A DNA stretch of 36,138 nucleotides from CAZGVV01 sp964529155 (GTDB lineage: Bacteria > Pseudomonadota > Alphaproteobacteria > Rickettsiales > SXRF01). Both the position numbers and the translations under genes were made by a program. Position 1 is the first letter of the stretch. Each line of letters opens with the position of its first letter. The notes beneath the pieces are model-generated. The model made no database searches. It was not told where the DNA came from and saw only the letters and a program-made list of their open reading frames with translations. Of the stretch, positions 16,597-25,761 are shown one piece after another. The stretch lies in assembly GCA_964529155.1 (NCBI GenBank), contig CAZGVV010000012.1:1-36138 (forward strand). Direction: 5' to 3'.

Positions 16597-17004
16597 ATTC
16601 TTAATCCCTTCGCTACGATCAAACTGCCACTCGATCAACTCGAACGCGTCATTCTGGATACGCTCGATGACCGCAAAGCAGAAAATATTCTCTCCATTGA
16701 TCTGACCGGTAAAGCCGATTTTGCCGACCGTATGGTGGTGGCAACAGGTACGTCTGCACGCCATGTGGCGTCACTTGCCGATCAAATTGTAACGGCATTG
16801 AAAGAGGCCGGTATGACCCATGTGCCTACCGAAGGGCGCGAAGCAGGGGAATGGGTGTTGGTGGATGCCGGCGATATTGTGGTGCATATCTTTCACCCAG
16901 AAGCGCGCGCGCACTATAATCTGGAAAAAATGTGGGCGGTGAATTTCGCCGATGCGGCACCAAACCGTAAGCCTGAAATTACGGCGCCAGAAAACGTCGC
17001 GTAA
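16597..17004 (+). CDS. rsfS: Ribosomal silencing factor RsfS, apparent ATT start
   Basis: RsfS (Iojap family) binds ribosomal protein L14 and blocks subunit joining in poor conditions. The family core is clear: DDRKAENILSIDLTGKADFA, then VVATGTSARHVASLADQI, a GREAGEWVLVDAGDIVVHIF segment and ARAHYNLEKMW. The first ATG in frame (16732) falls inside this core and would delete a needed strand. Upstream, the frame is open to a TAG at 16564 but contains no ATG, GTG or TTG. An ideal TAAGGAG (16583-16589) is followed seven bases later by ATT at 16597, giving a 135-aa product of normal size. ATT is therefore the most likely start codon. rlmH follows nine bases after the stop, the usual pairing. Confidence 0.85.
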   Translation: MLNPFATIKLPLDQLERVILDTLDDRKAENILSIDLTGKADFADRMVVATGTSARHVASLADQIVTALKEAGMTHVPTEGREAGEWVLVDAGDIVVHIFHPEARAHYNLEKMWAVNFADAAPNRKPEITAPENVA

Positions 17005-17013
17005 GTTTCGTCC

Positions 17014-17472
17014 TTGCGTATTATCATTGCCGCTATCGGTAAATCACGCAGCGGTCCGGAGCGCTCTCTTTATGAAGAATATATTGGTCGCTTGCCGTGG
17101 CGTGTGACGCTGCGCGAACTGGAAGTAAAACAAGATTTGTCAGCACCTGTGCGAAAAACACGAGAAACCGCTTTGCTTCTGGAAGCATGCCAGGGCGTAG
17201 AACGCATCGTAGCGATGGATGAAAAAGGCGAGCAGCTTAGCAGCCGCGAATTCGGCCTCAAACTGGATGGATGGCGCGTAAACGGTGCATCGAGTATGGC
17301 CTTTATAATAGGCGGTGCGGATGGGCTGGATGCTGCTCAGCTTAAAAATATCCATTTGAAATTTGCCTTTGGTCGTGCCAGCTGGCCGCATATGTTGGCA
17401 CGCGCAATGCTAGCCGAGCAATTATATCGGGCGCATACATTAATGACCGGCCACCCTTATCACCGCGATTGA
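17014..17472 (+). CDS. rlmH: 23S rRNA m3-pseudouridine-1915 methyltransferase RlmH
   Basis: RlmH is a SPOUT-fold methyltransferase that modifies pseudouridine 1915 of 23S rRNA in assembled ribosomes. The 152-aa product has the family pattern: MRIIIAAIGKSRSGPE at the N-terminus, VERIVAMDEKGEQLSSREFG, the knot region AFIIGGADGLD, and LARAMLAEQLYRAHTLMTGH with a terminal PYHRD. Length is normal. The start is a TTG at 17014, nine bases after rsfS and without a good ribosome site, so coupled translation is likely. Confidence 0.93.
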   Translation: MRIIIAAIGKSRSGPERSLYEEYIGRLPWRVTLRELEVKQDLSAPVRKTRETALLLEACQGVERIVAMDEKGEQLSSREFGLKLDGWRVNGASSMAFIIGGADGLDAAQLKNIHLKFAFGRASWPHMLARAMLAEQLYRAHTLMTGHPYHRD

Positions 17473-17503
17473 GAAACGTATTTGGCTGCGCTATAGTTGC
17501 ATC

Positions 17504-17962
17504 ATGAAGATCAATAAATCCGGTCCTATTCAATCGAGTTCTGCAGGTGCTCCTAAGCGCACTTCGAATGTAAGCGATCCTAATGCGCCGAGCTTTTCCT
17601 CACTGCTGGATTCTGTGAGCAATGCGGAAGGTGCTGCACCCGTGGCATCGGTCGGGGGAATTAATGCAGTAGGTGCGTTAATTGGATTTCAAGAAGTTTC
17701 GGATGATGAAATCCGCCGTAAAAAGGAACTGCGTCGTGGTGACGACATGCTTGACTCATTGGAGCGGTTGCGCGCATCACTTCTCTCCGGTGCAGTGCCA
17801 CACGATGTGCTGGGTGAACTGGCAAACCGGCTTGCATTACAGCGCCAGCAGATCAATGATCCGCGGCTTATGGACGTGATGGATGATATTGAGCTGAGGG
17901 TAGCGGTGGAGTTGGCGAAGCTGGAAATGGCCGCCAAACGCCAGGATGAGTCATTGATTTAA
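17504..17962 (+). CDS. fliX: Flagellar assembly regulator FliX
   Basis: FliX is an alphaproteobacterial protein that, in Caulobacter, senses early flagellar assembly and controls FlbD, the activator of sigma-54 flagellar promoters. The 152-aa product begins MKINKSGPIQSS and carries the family core at about residues 60-150: GALIGFQEVSDDEIRRKKEL, RRGDDMLDSLERLRASLLSG, a DPRLMDVMDDIELRVAVELA segment and KLEMA. It is separated from the main flagellar block by about 2 kb. The two sigma-54 promoters in that block are its likely indirect targets. The gene ends exactly where the convergent cysS ends (17962/17963), with no room for a terminator. Confidence 0.9.
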   Translation: MKINKSGPIQSSSAGAPKRTSNVSDPNAPSFSSLLDSVSNAEGAAPVASVGGINAVGALIGFQEVSDDEIRRKKELRRGDDMLDSLERLRASLLSGAVPHDVLGELANRLALQRQQINDPRLMDVMDDIELRVAVELAKLEMAAKRQDESLI

Positions 17963-19285
17963 TTATGCCTGCCGCCAAATGGTGCCGCCGGTGGTGTCTT
18001 CCAGCAAAATACCTTGGGCTTTCAGTGTGTCGCGGATGCGATCGGCCTCAGCGAAATTTTTGGCTTTTTTGGCAGCGTTGCGGGCGTTGATCTGGGCCTG
18101 GATGTCTGCTTCGGGCATGCTGACGTTACCGGTGAACCATGCCTCTTTTGACACACCGAAAAACCCCAGCAAGCGACCCATAGCATAGCGTTCCTGCGGC
18201 GAGGCCGTATGCATGAGGCTGAAGGCTTTGGGAAGGTTTAGATCATCGTATAATGCGGAGAGGAACGCCTCCGGCAACGGCGCATCGCCCGCCTCGCTCA
18301 TGCGATACCAGCGGTCGAGCGTGAGTTTGGCGTCGTGGAGGAGTTTGTCGTTCCAGTCCAGCGGTTCATTATATTTAGCAGAGAGTAGCGCAAAGCGTAT
18401 GACTTCACCCGGAATGGCCTGAGTCAGGACGTCGTGTACCGTGATAAAATTGCCCAGCGACTTACTCATTTTCTCACCATTTACGGTAAGGAAGCCATTA
18501 TGGACCCAGAGCTTCGCAAATGTAGCCTTGGGGTGGGCACCGCAACTTTGGGCGATTTCATTTTCGTGATGGGGAAACATTAAGTCGGCGCCGCCACCGT
18601 GAATATCGAAATTTACCCCGAGATACGCCTCACTCATGGCAGAGCATTCAATGTGCCAACCAGGGCGGCCCGGACCCCACGGAGAATCAAATACGGAGGA
18701 CGCATCATCGCCTGCTGCGGCAGGTTTCCACAGCACGAAATCACCGGGATGACGTTTATAGCCCTCTACTTCCACCCGCGCACCGGCTTGCAATTCATCA
18801 AGCTTGCGGCCTGAGAGCTGGCCGTAGGGCGTGTAGGAGGTGACGTCATAGAGTACATGGCCTTCGGAGGCGTAAGCATGTCCGTTAGCGATAAGTTGAG
18901 TAATAAGGGCGCACATCTGCGCGATATGCCCCGTGGCGCGTGGTTCATGAGTGGGGGGGAGTGTGCCAAGTGCGGCCATATCGGCATGGAATTGGGCGGT
19001 GACTTCTTGGGTGAGGTCATGGATGGGAATGCCGCGTTCTTTGGCGCGGGCGTTTATTTTGTCGTCCACATCGGTGATGTTGCGGACATAGTTCACCTGG
19101 GCCTCACCGTAAATATGGCGCAGCAGGCGAAACAATACGTCATACACCACCACGCTGCGGGCATTACCCAGATGCGGCCGGTCATACACGGTAGGTCCGC
19201 AGACATACATGCGGATACGTCCCGGCTCCAGGGGGGAGAGCGGTTCTTTGCGGCGGGTGAGGGTGTTGTGGAGGGATAAGGTCAT
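17963..19285 (-). CDS. cysS: Cysteinyl-tRNA synthetase
   Basis: CysS charges tRNA-Cys. The 440-aa class I enzyme shows the zinc-binding and HIGH region CGPTVYDRPHLGN (about residues 29-41), WHIECSAMSEAYLG with FDIHGGGADLMFPHHENEIA, and the KMSKS loop in NGEKMSKSLGNF. The C-terminus is slightly shorter than in E. coli. The ATG at 19285 overlaps the gltX stop as ATGA, so translation is coupled. It is the last gene of the minus-strand run. Confidence 0.96.
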   Translation of the reverse strand: MTLSLHNTLTRRKEPLSPLEPGRIRMYVCGPTVYDRPHLGNARSVVVYDVLFRLLRHIYGEAQVNYVRNITDVDDKINARAKERGIPIHDLTQEVTAQFHADMAALGTLPPTHEPRATGHIAQMCALITQLIANGHAYASEGHVLYDVTSYTPYGQLSGRKLDELQAGARVEVEGYKRHPGDFVLWKPAAAGDDASSVFDSPWGPGRPGWHIECSAMSEAYLGVNFDIHGGGADLMFPHHENEIAQSCGAHPKATFAKLWVHNGFLTVNGEKMSKSLGNFITVHDVLTQAIPGEVIRFALLSAKYNEPLDWNDKLLHDAKLTLDRWYRMSEAGDAPLPEAFLSALYDDLNLPKAFSLMHTASPQERYAMGRLLGFFGVSKEAWFTGNVSMPEADIQAQINARNAAKKAKNFAEADRIRDTLKAQGILLEDTTGGTIWRQA

Positions 19286-20592
19286 TGCAGCCTAGATAGT
19301 GTCTTTTCTCTACCCAATAACGGCAGCAACACCTTCAGTTCCGGCCCATGCTCATGCCCGGTAAGTGCCATGCGTAGGGGCAGGAACAGTTCTTTCCCTT
19401 TGCGGCCACTGGTCTGTTTGACGGCGCTGATCCAGCTATCATAGGTGGTGGCGTCCCAGGGTTCAGGAGGGAGGGAGGTGGCGGCGGCGTGGAGGAATTC
19501 AGCATCGGTGGGAGCAAGGGCGGGCGGTTGGTAGGCATGGACGATGTCCCACCAGGTTTTTACTTCGGCGATGGTGGCGATATTGCCGCGCACGGATTGC
19601 CAAAAAAACTCATCTACTCCCGGCAGGGATTCGGCAACGGCGGCGAAGGGCAATTGCCGCAGCAATTTGCCGTTTAAACGCTGCAATTCGAGCTCGTCGT
19701 AATTAGCGGGAGCGCGGCCAAATTTATTGAAACGGAATTGCTCCACCAGCGGCACCAGCGAGTCAAACGCTTCGATGGGGTCGGATGTGCCAAGGCGTGC
19801 GAGGTAGGAATTGAGGGCCATGGGCAATACACCTGCTTCGCGCAGGGCACGGATGTCGTTGCCGCCGACACGTTTGGACAATTCGCCTTCCTTGGTTTTG
19901 AGCAGGGAGAGATGGGCGAAAATGGGCACGCTGAAGCCAAGCGCCTCGTAAAGCTGCACTTGTACGGCGGTGTTGCTGACGTGGTCTTCACCGCGAATGA
20001 CGTGGGTGATGGCAAGCTCGCCGTCATCAACCACGGAGGCAAGGGTGTAGACGGGCATGCCGTCTTCACGCAGCAATACGGGGTCGCTCATGTGAGTGGG
20101 GGTGAGGCGTGTGGGGCCGCGGACCAGATCATCCCAAATGGCTTCGCCTGCTTGCAGCAGGAAGCGCCAATGGGCGCGTCGGCCTTCGGCTTCATAGGCG
20201 GTGCGCTGAGCATCGGTGAGGTTCAGGCCGGTGCGGTTATAAATGGGGGGTAGGCCGCGCGCGGCTTGTTGCTTGCGCTGGATGTCGAGTTCTTCCGGTG
20301 TTTCGTAGCAGGCATAGAGGCGACCAGCGGCTTTGAGTTTTTCGGCGGCTTCGGTGTAGCGCTCCATACGGGCGGATTGGTGCGCTTCTTCGTCCCAGGC
20401 GAGCCCAAGCCACTGCAAATCCTGACGGATGGCGTCGGTGAATTCACTTTTGGAGCGGGCGGTGTCGGTGTCGTCAATGCGCAGTAAAAATTGCCCGCCA
20501 TTGGCGCGCGCGAACAACCAGTTAACCAAAGCAGTCCGTACATTGCCAACATGCAAATATCCGGTGGGAGAGGGGGCGAAACGAACTTTCAT
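19282..20592 (-). CDS. gltX: Glutamyl-tRNA synthetase
   Basis: GltX charges tRNA-Glu, and in many alphaproteobacteria one of two GltX paralogues also charges tRNA-Gln. The 436-aa class I enzyme has RFAPSPTGYLHVGNVRTALV at the N-terminus (HVGN replaces HIGH) and KEGELSKRVGGNDI as its KMSKR loop, with the Met position replaced by Leu. I chose the ATG at 20592 because the family begins with MKVRFAPSPTG; an upstream start at 20727 would add a proline/arginine-rich leader lying inside ppdK. It begins 8 bases after the ppdK stop. Whether it is the discriminating or non-discriminating paralogue cannot be told by eye. Confidence 0.94.
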   Translation of the reverse strand: MKVRFAPSPTGYLHVGNVRTALVNWLFARANGGQFLLRIDDTDTARSKSEFTDAIRQDLQWLGLAWDEEAHQSARMERYTEAAEKLKAAGRLYACYETPEELDIQRKQQAARGLPPIYNRTGLNLTDAQRTAYEAEGRRAHWRFLLQAGEAIWDDLVRGPTRLTPTHMSDPVLLREDGMPVYTLASVVDDGELAITHVIRGEDHVSNTAVQVQLYEALGFSVPIFAHLSLLKTKEGELSKRVGGNDIRALREAGVLPMALNSYLARLGTSDPIEAFDSLVPLVEQFRFNKFGRAPANYDELELQRLNGKLLRQLPFAAVAESLPGVDEFFWQSVRGNIATIAEVKTWWDIVHAYQPPALAPTDAEFLHAAATSLPPEPWDATTYDSWISAVKQTSGRKGKELFLPLRMALTGHEHGPELKVLLPLLGREKTLSRLQ

Positions 20593-20600
20593 GCGACTGC

Positions 20601-23222
20601 TTATAACGCTGCCTGAGCTGCGGCCAGGCGAGCGACGGGCACGCGGTAGGGAGAGCAGGAAATATAATCCAGGCCAACACTGTGGAAGAAGCGGATCGAC
20701 GCCGGGTCGCCGCCATGTTCGCCGCAAATGCCAAGCTTAATGCCGGGACGCCCGGTACGGCCACGTTCGGCAGCGATGCGGATAAGTTCACCCACGCCTT
20801 CCTGGTCCAATGTGACAAAGGGATCTTGCTCCACGATGCCGCGTTTTTTGTAGGCTTCGATAAACGAAGAAGAATCATCGCGCGAAATACCAAGTGCGGT
20901 TTGGGTAAGGTCATTAGTGCCGAAGCTGAAGAATTCCGCTGTGTTTGCAATGTCACCGGCGCGCAGTGCAGCGCGGGGCAGCTCGATCATGGTGCCAACC
21001 AGATACGCAACCTTTGCACCTTCACTGGCGAATACTTCAGCGGCAGTTTCGTCTACCAATGTTTTCAGCAGCTCCAATTCACGTGGCATCATAATCAAGG
21101 GAATCATGATTTCTGGAATGACCGCCGCACCGGAGGTTTTGCTGACTTGTACGGCGGCTTCAAAAATCGCGCGTGCTTGCATGGCGTAAATTTCCGGGTA
21201 GGTAATGCCCAGGCGGCAACCGCGGTGGCCAAGCATGGGGTTGGCTTCCTTTAATTCGCCGGCACGGTGGCGGACGATTTCTACCGACACACCAGCGCTT
21301 TTGGCAACTTCACGCATTTCATCATCCGTATGCGGGAGGAATTCATGCAGAGGTGGGTCAAGCAAGCGGATGGTGACAGGCAAGCCACGCATGATGGTGA
21401 AGAGTTCCACGAAATCGGCGCGCTGCATGGGCAGTAATTTAGCCAGTGCTTTTTTGCGGCCTGGTACGTCACTTGCTACAATCATTTCGCGCATAGCGCT
21501 GATACGGTCAGTGTCGAAGAACATGTGTTCAGTGCGGCAAAGGCCGATGCCTTCAGCGCCGAATTTGCGGGCGATGCCTGCATCGTGCGGCGTTTCGGCG
21601 TTGGTGCGTACTTTCAGTGTGCGTAGCTCATCAGCCCAGCCCATAAGGATGGCAAAATCTTCGGATAGATTGGGTTCGATGGTGGCGACTTCACCGAGCA
21701 TAACTTCACCCGTAGTGCCGTTGATGGTGATAACATCGCCTTCGCGAATGACGTGATTGGTGACTTTGAATTGCCCTGCCGCGTAATCAACACGCAATTC
21801 ACCGGCACCGCAAATGCACGGTTTACCCATGCCGCGCGCAACAACGGCGGCGTGGCTGGTCATGCCACCGCGTGCGGTTAAAATGCCGCGTGCGGCATGC
21901 ATGCCATGAATGTCTTCCGGCGATGTTTCGATACGTACCAGAATGACGTCTTCTTTCATGGCGGCGCGGCGTTCGGCTTCTTCGGCGGAGAATACGACTT
22001 TACCACAGGCCGCACCCGGTGAGGCGGGCAAGCCTGTGGCGAGCAAAATTTTCTCGGCCTTGGGGTCAAGCGTAGGGTGGAGCAATTGGTCCAGGCTTGC
22101 GGGGTCGATGCGTTTGATCGCTTCTTTTTTATCGATCACGCCTTCATCCACCATTTCCACTGCGATGCGAATGGCGGCGCTGGCGGTGCGTTTGCCGTTA
22201 CGGGTTTGCAGCATCCACAGCTTGTTATTTTGCACGGTGAATTCGATGTCCTGCATGTCGCGGTAATGCGATTCCAACTTAGCGAAGACTTGCTCTAATT
22301 GCGCGTGTACGGCGGGCATGACTTTTTTCATTTCCGGCAGCGGTTGCGGTGTGCGGATACCGGCAACGACATCTTCGCCCTGGGCGTTGACGAGGAATTC
22401 GCCGTAGGTCAAGCGCTCGCCGGTGGAAGGATTGCGGGTGAAGGCAACGCCGGTGCAGCAATCATCGCCCTGGTTTCCAAACACCATGCTTTGCACGTTT
22501 ACTGCGGTGCCCCAGGATTCCGGGATGTCATTGAGGCGGCGGTAGGTAATGGCGCGTGGGGTCATCCAGGAATCAAACACAGCACGAATAGCGCCCCAGA
22601 GTTGGGCGTGGACGTCTTCCGGGAATGGTGTGCCAAGTTCGGACTGGACGCGCTCTTTGTATTGGCTTACCAGCAATTGCAGATCCGCTGGGGCGAGGTC
22701 GGTGTCATTTTCCACGTTGCGTTCGCGCTTGATGTCTTCCAGCATTTCTTCAAACATGTAATGGTCAAGGCCAAGCACGACGTCCGAATACATCTGGATA
22801 AAGCGGCGGTAAGAATCATAGGCGAAGCGCGGGTTTTCGGTTTTTTTGGCGAGGGCGGCGGCGGTGATGTCATTGAGGCCAAGATTTAAAATCGTATCCA
22901 TCATGCCGGGCATAGAGGCGCGTGCGCCGGAGCGTACTGATACCAGCAGTGGATTTTCCGAACTGCCGAACTGCGCACCGACTAAGCGTTCCATGCCTTT
23001 GAGCGCTTCGGCTAATTCGGCTTGCAAGGTGGCGGGGAGTGTTTTGTTGTTTTTGTAATAGCTCACGCACACGTCGGTGGTGATGGTGAATCCTGGAGGC
23101 ACAGGTAGGCCGAGCGCGCACATCTCAGCGAGGTTTGCGCCTTTGCCGCCGAGCAGGTTTTTCATGGCGGCAGCGCCTTCCGCTGCGCCGTCACCGAAGG
23201 TGTAGATGGATTTTGCTGACAT
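20601..23222 (-). CDS. ppdK: Pyruvate, phosphate dikinase
   Basis: PPDK interconverts pyruvate + ATP + phosphate with PEP + AMP + pyrophosphate, and supports either gluconeogenic PEP formation or PPi-linked glycolysis. The product is about 873 aa. It starts IYTFGDGAAEGAAAMKNLLG, then GKGANLAEM (nucleotide-binding domain). The swivelling phosphohistidine is in GGMTSHAAVVARGMGKP, His about 457. The C-terminal TIM barrel contains LCRTEHMFFD, FGTNDLTQ and LGICGEHGGDPASI. I prefer the ATG at 23222 (GGAAGAAACC just upstream, matches family start) over the in-frame ATG at 23258. It lies between glyS and gltX. Confidence 0.96.
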   Translation of the reverse strand: MSAKSIYTFGDGAAEGAAAMKNLLGGKGANLAEMCALGLPVPPGFTITTDVCVSYYKNNKTLPATLQAELAEALKGMERLVGAQFGSSENPLLVSVRSGARASMPGMMDTILNLGLNDITAAALAKKTENPRFAYDSYRRFIQMYSDVVLGLDHYMFEEMLEDIKRERNVENDTDLAPADLQLLVSQYKERVQSELGTPFPEDVHAQLWGAIRAVFDSWMTPRAITYRRLNDIPESWGTAVNVQSMVFGNQGDDCCTGVAFTRNPSTGERLTYGEFLVNAQGEDVVAGIRTPQPLPEMKKVMPAVHAQLEQVFAKLESHYRDMQDIEFTVQNNKLWMLQTRNGKRTASAAIRIAVEMVDEGVIDKKEAIKRIDPASLDQLLHPTLDPKAEKILLATGLPASPGAACGKVVFSAEEAERRAAMKEDVILVRIETSPEDIHGMHAARGILTARGGMTSHAAVVARGMGKPCICGAGELRVDYAAGQFKVTNHVIREGDVITINGTTGEVMLGEVATIEPNLSEDFAILMGWADELRTLKVRTNAETPHDAGIARKFGAEGIGLCRTEHMFFDTDRISAMREMIVASDVPGRKKALAKLLPMQRADFVELFTIMRGLPVTIRLLDPPLHEFLPHTDDEMREVAKSAGVSVEIVRHRAGELKEANPMLGHRGCRLGITYPEIYAMQARAIFEAAVQVSKTSGAAVIPEIMIPLIMMPRELELLKTLVDETAAEVFASEGAKVAYLVGTMIELPRAALRAGDIANTAEFFSFGTNDLTQTALGISRDDSSSFIEAYKKRGIVEQDPFVTLDQEGVGELIRIAAERGRTGRPGIKLGICGEHGGDPASIRFFHSVGLDYISCSPYRVPVARLAAAQAAL

Positions 23223-23263
23223 GGTTTCTTCCAGATTCCGTTGCAGATTACTTTTCATATTTC

Positions 23264-25415
23264 TTATCCCTCGATGAGCGCAAAATTGGCGATGTTGTCC
23301 ATGCTGCCGCGAATACTGGCCAGCATACGCAGGCGATGTTGGCGTAAGCTTTTATCTTCTGCGTTTACCATAACTTTATCGAAAAATACATCGACAGGGT
23401 GGCGTAAGCGTGCGAGCAGTTGCATGGCGGTATTATAATCTTCTTTTTCCAACGGATTTTTAAGATCAGCATGAAGCTGAGACATGTGGTTTTTAAGTGC
23501 GATTTCTTCGCGGGCTTCCAAGTGCAAGGTATCGAATTCACTGAGCGCAAAGGCAGCATAGGTGGCTTTATCTTTTTTCTCTTCAATGGCCAGAATATTC
23601 GAGGCGCGCTTATAGGCAATCAGCAGATTTGCGCCGTCGTCGGAGGCGAGAAATTGTTGCAGGGCTTGGGCGCGGGCGACGATGCGTAGCAAATCATCAT
23701 CGCCTTTTGCGACTACGGCGTTGATGACGTCGTGACGGATGCCCTGGTCTTTGAGTTGGACTTTGAGGCGGTCATAAAAGAAGGCGAGCAATTCGTCGTT
23801 CAGGCCAATCGCTTTAAGTGGCATGCAGAGCTTGTTTTCCAGCACCATGCGAATCACCCCCAATGCCGCGCGGCGGAGTGCGAAGGGGTCTTTGGAGCCG
23901 GTGGGCTTTTCGCCGATGGCGAACATGGAGATGAGGGTGTCGAGCTTGTCGGCCAGGGCGATGCACACCGAAACCGGGGCGCTCGGCACGGCGTCGGTCG
24001 GGCCTAAGGGTTTGTAATGGTCGCGGATGGCGTCGGCCACGGGGGCGGGTTCTTGTTGCGCCAACGCGTAATAGCGGCCCATCACACCTTGTAAGTCTGG
24101 AAATTCACCGACCATGCCGGTGACAAGATCAGCTTTGCACAGCGCGGCGGCACGAGCTACTAAGCCAGCATCAGTGCCGGGAATGTAGGCGGCTAATTTC
24201 GCGGCCAATGCGTTGATGCGCGAAACCTTGTCGGCGATGCTGCCGAGCTTGGCGTGGAAGGTGACGCTGGCGAGGCCTTCGCCCCAGGCTTGCAGTGTTT
24301 TTTTGCGGTCCTGGTCCCAGAAGAAGCGGCCATCGGACAAGCGGGCGCGGAGTACGCGCTCGTGGCCCGCGACAATCGCCGCGCCGTTATCCGTGGGTTG
24401 CATGTTGGCGATGAGGATGAAGCGGTCGGCAAGTGTGCCACTTGCATCAGTGAGCGCGAAATATTTTTGGTGCGCGCGCATTTCCGAAACCAGCACTTCC
24501 GGCGGTAAATCCATGAACTTCGCGTCAATGCGGCCGCTGAGTGCTACGGGCCATTCCACCAGGCCGGTGACTTCTTCCAGCAACCCCATATCCTCACGCC
24601 ATACTAATCCGTGCTGTTGTGCAAGGGCGGTGACGGCTTGGTGAATCATAGCTTTACGCAATTCGCGGTCTGCGATGACATGGGCTTTTTTAAGCGTGTC
24701 TTCGTAGGCGTCGGGCTGCGTGATGGTGAGAGAGGCAGGGGCCAGGAAGCGGTGGCCGCGTGTGCTGTTGCTTGCGGTGATAGCGCCGAATTGTACCGGC
24801 ACGACCGCACCGTNNNNNNNNNNTCATGGTTTTTATTTTTTTGGATTTTATCTGTTGGATTTATATATTTTAATCATAAAATAATCGAACCTAATGACCT
24901 CCAAAAGCCCTATCAAAGACTACAGTCGGCTACTCGGTTACGACCGCACCGTCAAAAAGGCAGAGGATGGAATGCAGAGGCCGCACCCAGATGGCATCAC
25001 CCGCGCCCCAGTGCATGGATTTCGGCCATGGGAATTCGCGCAGTGTTTTTTCGATTACTTCTTTGAGGAGTTCAGATGTGGCGCGACCTTTTTGCTGGAT
25101 ACAAGCAAAATAGACGTCGCCGCGTATTTCCAATTGATCCAACGCAAGACCCGTTGATTTCAAAAAGCCTTGAATGGCAGCTTCCGGCGCAGTGGTTTTT
25201 GGGCCTTTGCGTTCGTTGGAACTATCCGCCTGCATGACGGGCAAACCCTTGGCAATTACGGCCAAACGGCGTGGTGTTACATAGGTGACGTAAGTGGCGG
25301 TGATACCGGCTTGCGTGAGGGCCGCACCGAGCAAACGCACTAAATCTAGCGCTGCCTGCGCTTGCATGCGTGCAGGAATTTCTTCAGAGAATAGTTCAAG
25401 CAGTAAATCAGCCAC
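23264..25415 (-). CDS. glyS: Glycyl-tRNA synthetase beta subunit, interrupted by an assembly gap
   Basis: GlyS is the beta subunit of the alpha2-beta2 bacterial glycyl-tRNA synthetase. The gene starts at the GTG at 25415 (ADLLLELFSEEIPARMQAQA), overlapping the panD end by eight bases. Reading stops being correct at about 24952, where an N run and foreign sequence intervene. The frame resumes at 24813 with PVQFGAITASNSTRGHRF and runs to the stop at 23264-23266. Removing 24814-24952 joins the halves in frame as LFDGAVV-PVQFG, exactly the family pattern, giving about 670 aa, a normal length. The break is therefore most likely in the assembly and not in the organism. The C-terminal part carries FILIANMQPTD, ERVLRARLSDGRFFWDQDRK and the anticodon-binding helices. 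Confidence 0.9.
24814..24952. other. Assembly gap plus foreign sequence inside glyS, bounded by 13-bp direct repeat
   Basis: Ten N (24814-24823) are followed by about 116 bases that do not belong to glyS (24824-24939, very AT-rich at first). ACGACCGCACCGT occurs at 24801-24813 and again at 24940-24952. Deleting from after the first copy through the second copy restores the glyS frame and a family-consistent protein. The 116 bases may be the end of another contig or a chimeric read; they include ATG ACC TCC AAA at 24894, which could be the start of an unrelated gene. Confidence 0.85.
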
Positions 25416-25761
25416 GCATAACCTCATTGCCGGGCCCAAGAAGCAGGATGCGGGCTTTGTGGTGCTGGGCTTCGCTGGCGTCAAGCATGGCGTAGGCAAT
25501 GATGATAACCAAATCCCCTTTGCGGATTTTATGCGCCGCTGCACCGTAAATTGCTACGGCTTTGGAGCCTTCAGGCTCTTCGATGAGGTAGGTGCTTAGG
25601 CGTTCGCCGTTGGTAATGTCTAAAACATCCACACGTTGACCTGCGATCATGCCGGTTTCTTTGAGGAATGCGCGGTCCACGCCCATGGAGCCTTCGTAAT
25701 GCAAATCACTGGTGGTAACAGTGGCGCGGTGGATTTTTGAATGTAACATAGGGATCATCAT
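25408..25761 (-). CDS. panD: Aspartate 1-decarboxylase (PanD proenzyme)
   Basis: PanD makes beta-alanine from aspartate for pantothenate and CoA synthesis. It is a pyruvoyl enzyme that self-cleaves between Gly and Ser. The 117-aa product contains MLHSKIHRATVTTSDLHYEG followed by Ser (cleavage at the EG/S bond), then NGERLSTYLIEEPEGSKAV, YGAAAHKIRKGDLVIIIAYA. The ATG at 25761 overlaps the phzF-like stop as ATGA, with alternative in-frame ATGs at 25758 and 25749; the last fits the family start. Its end overlaps the glyS GTG by eight bases. No panB or panC is seen in the window. Confidence 0.95.
   Translation of the reverse strand: MMIPMLHSKIHRATVTTSDLHYEGSMGVDRAFLKETGMIAGQRVDVLDITNGERLSTYLIEEPEGSKAVAIYGAAAHKIRKGDLVIIIAYAMLDASEAQHHKARILLLGPGNEVMRG

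Noticed and set aside
20593..20727. N-terminal extension of GltX
   Set aside because: It lies inside the ppdK coding region, is Pro/Arg-rich and precedes the universal MKVRFAPSPTG start.
24894..25157. 87-aa open frame beginning MTSKSPIKDYSRLLG
   Set aside because: Its first part lies in the foreign 116 bases and the rest is the antisense of glyS, so it is produced by the faulty joint.
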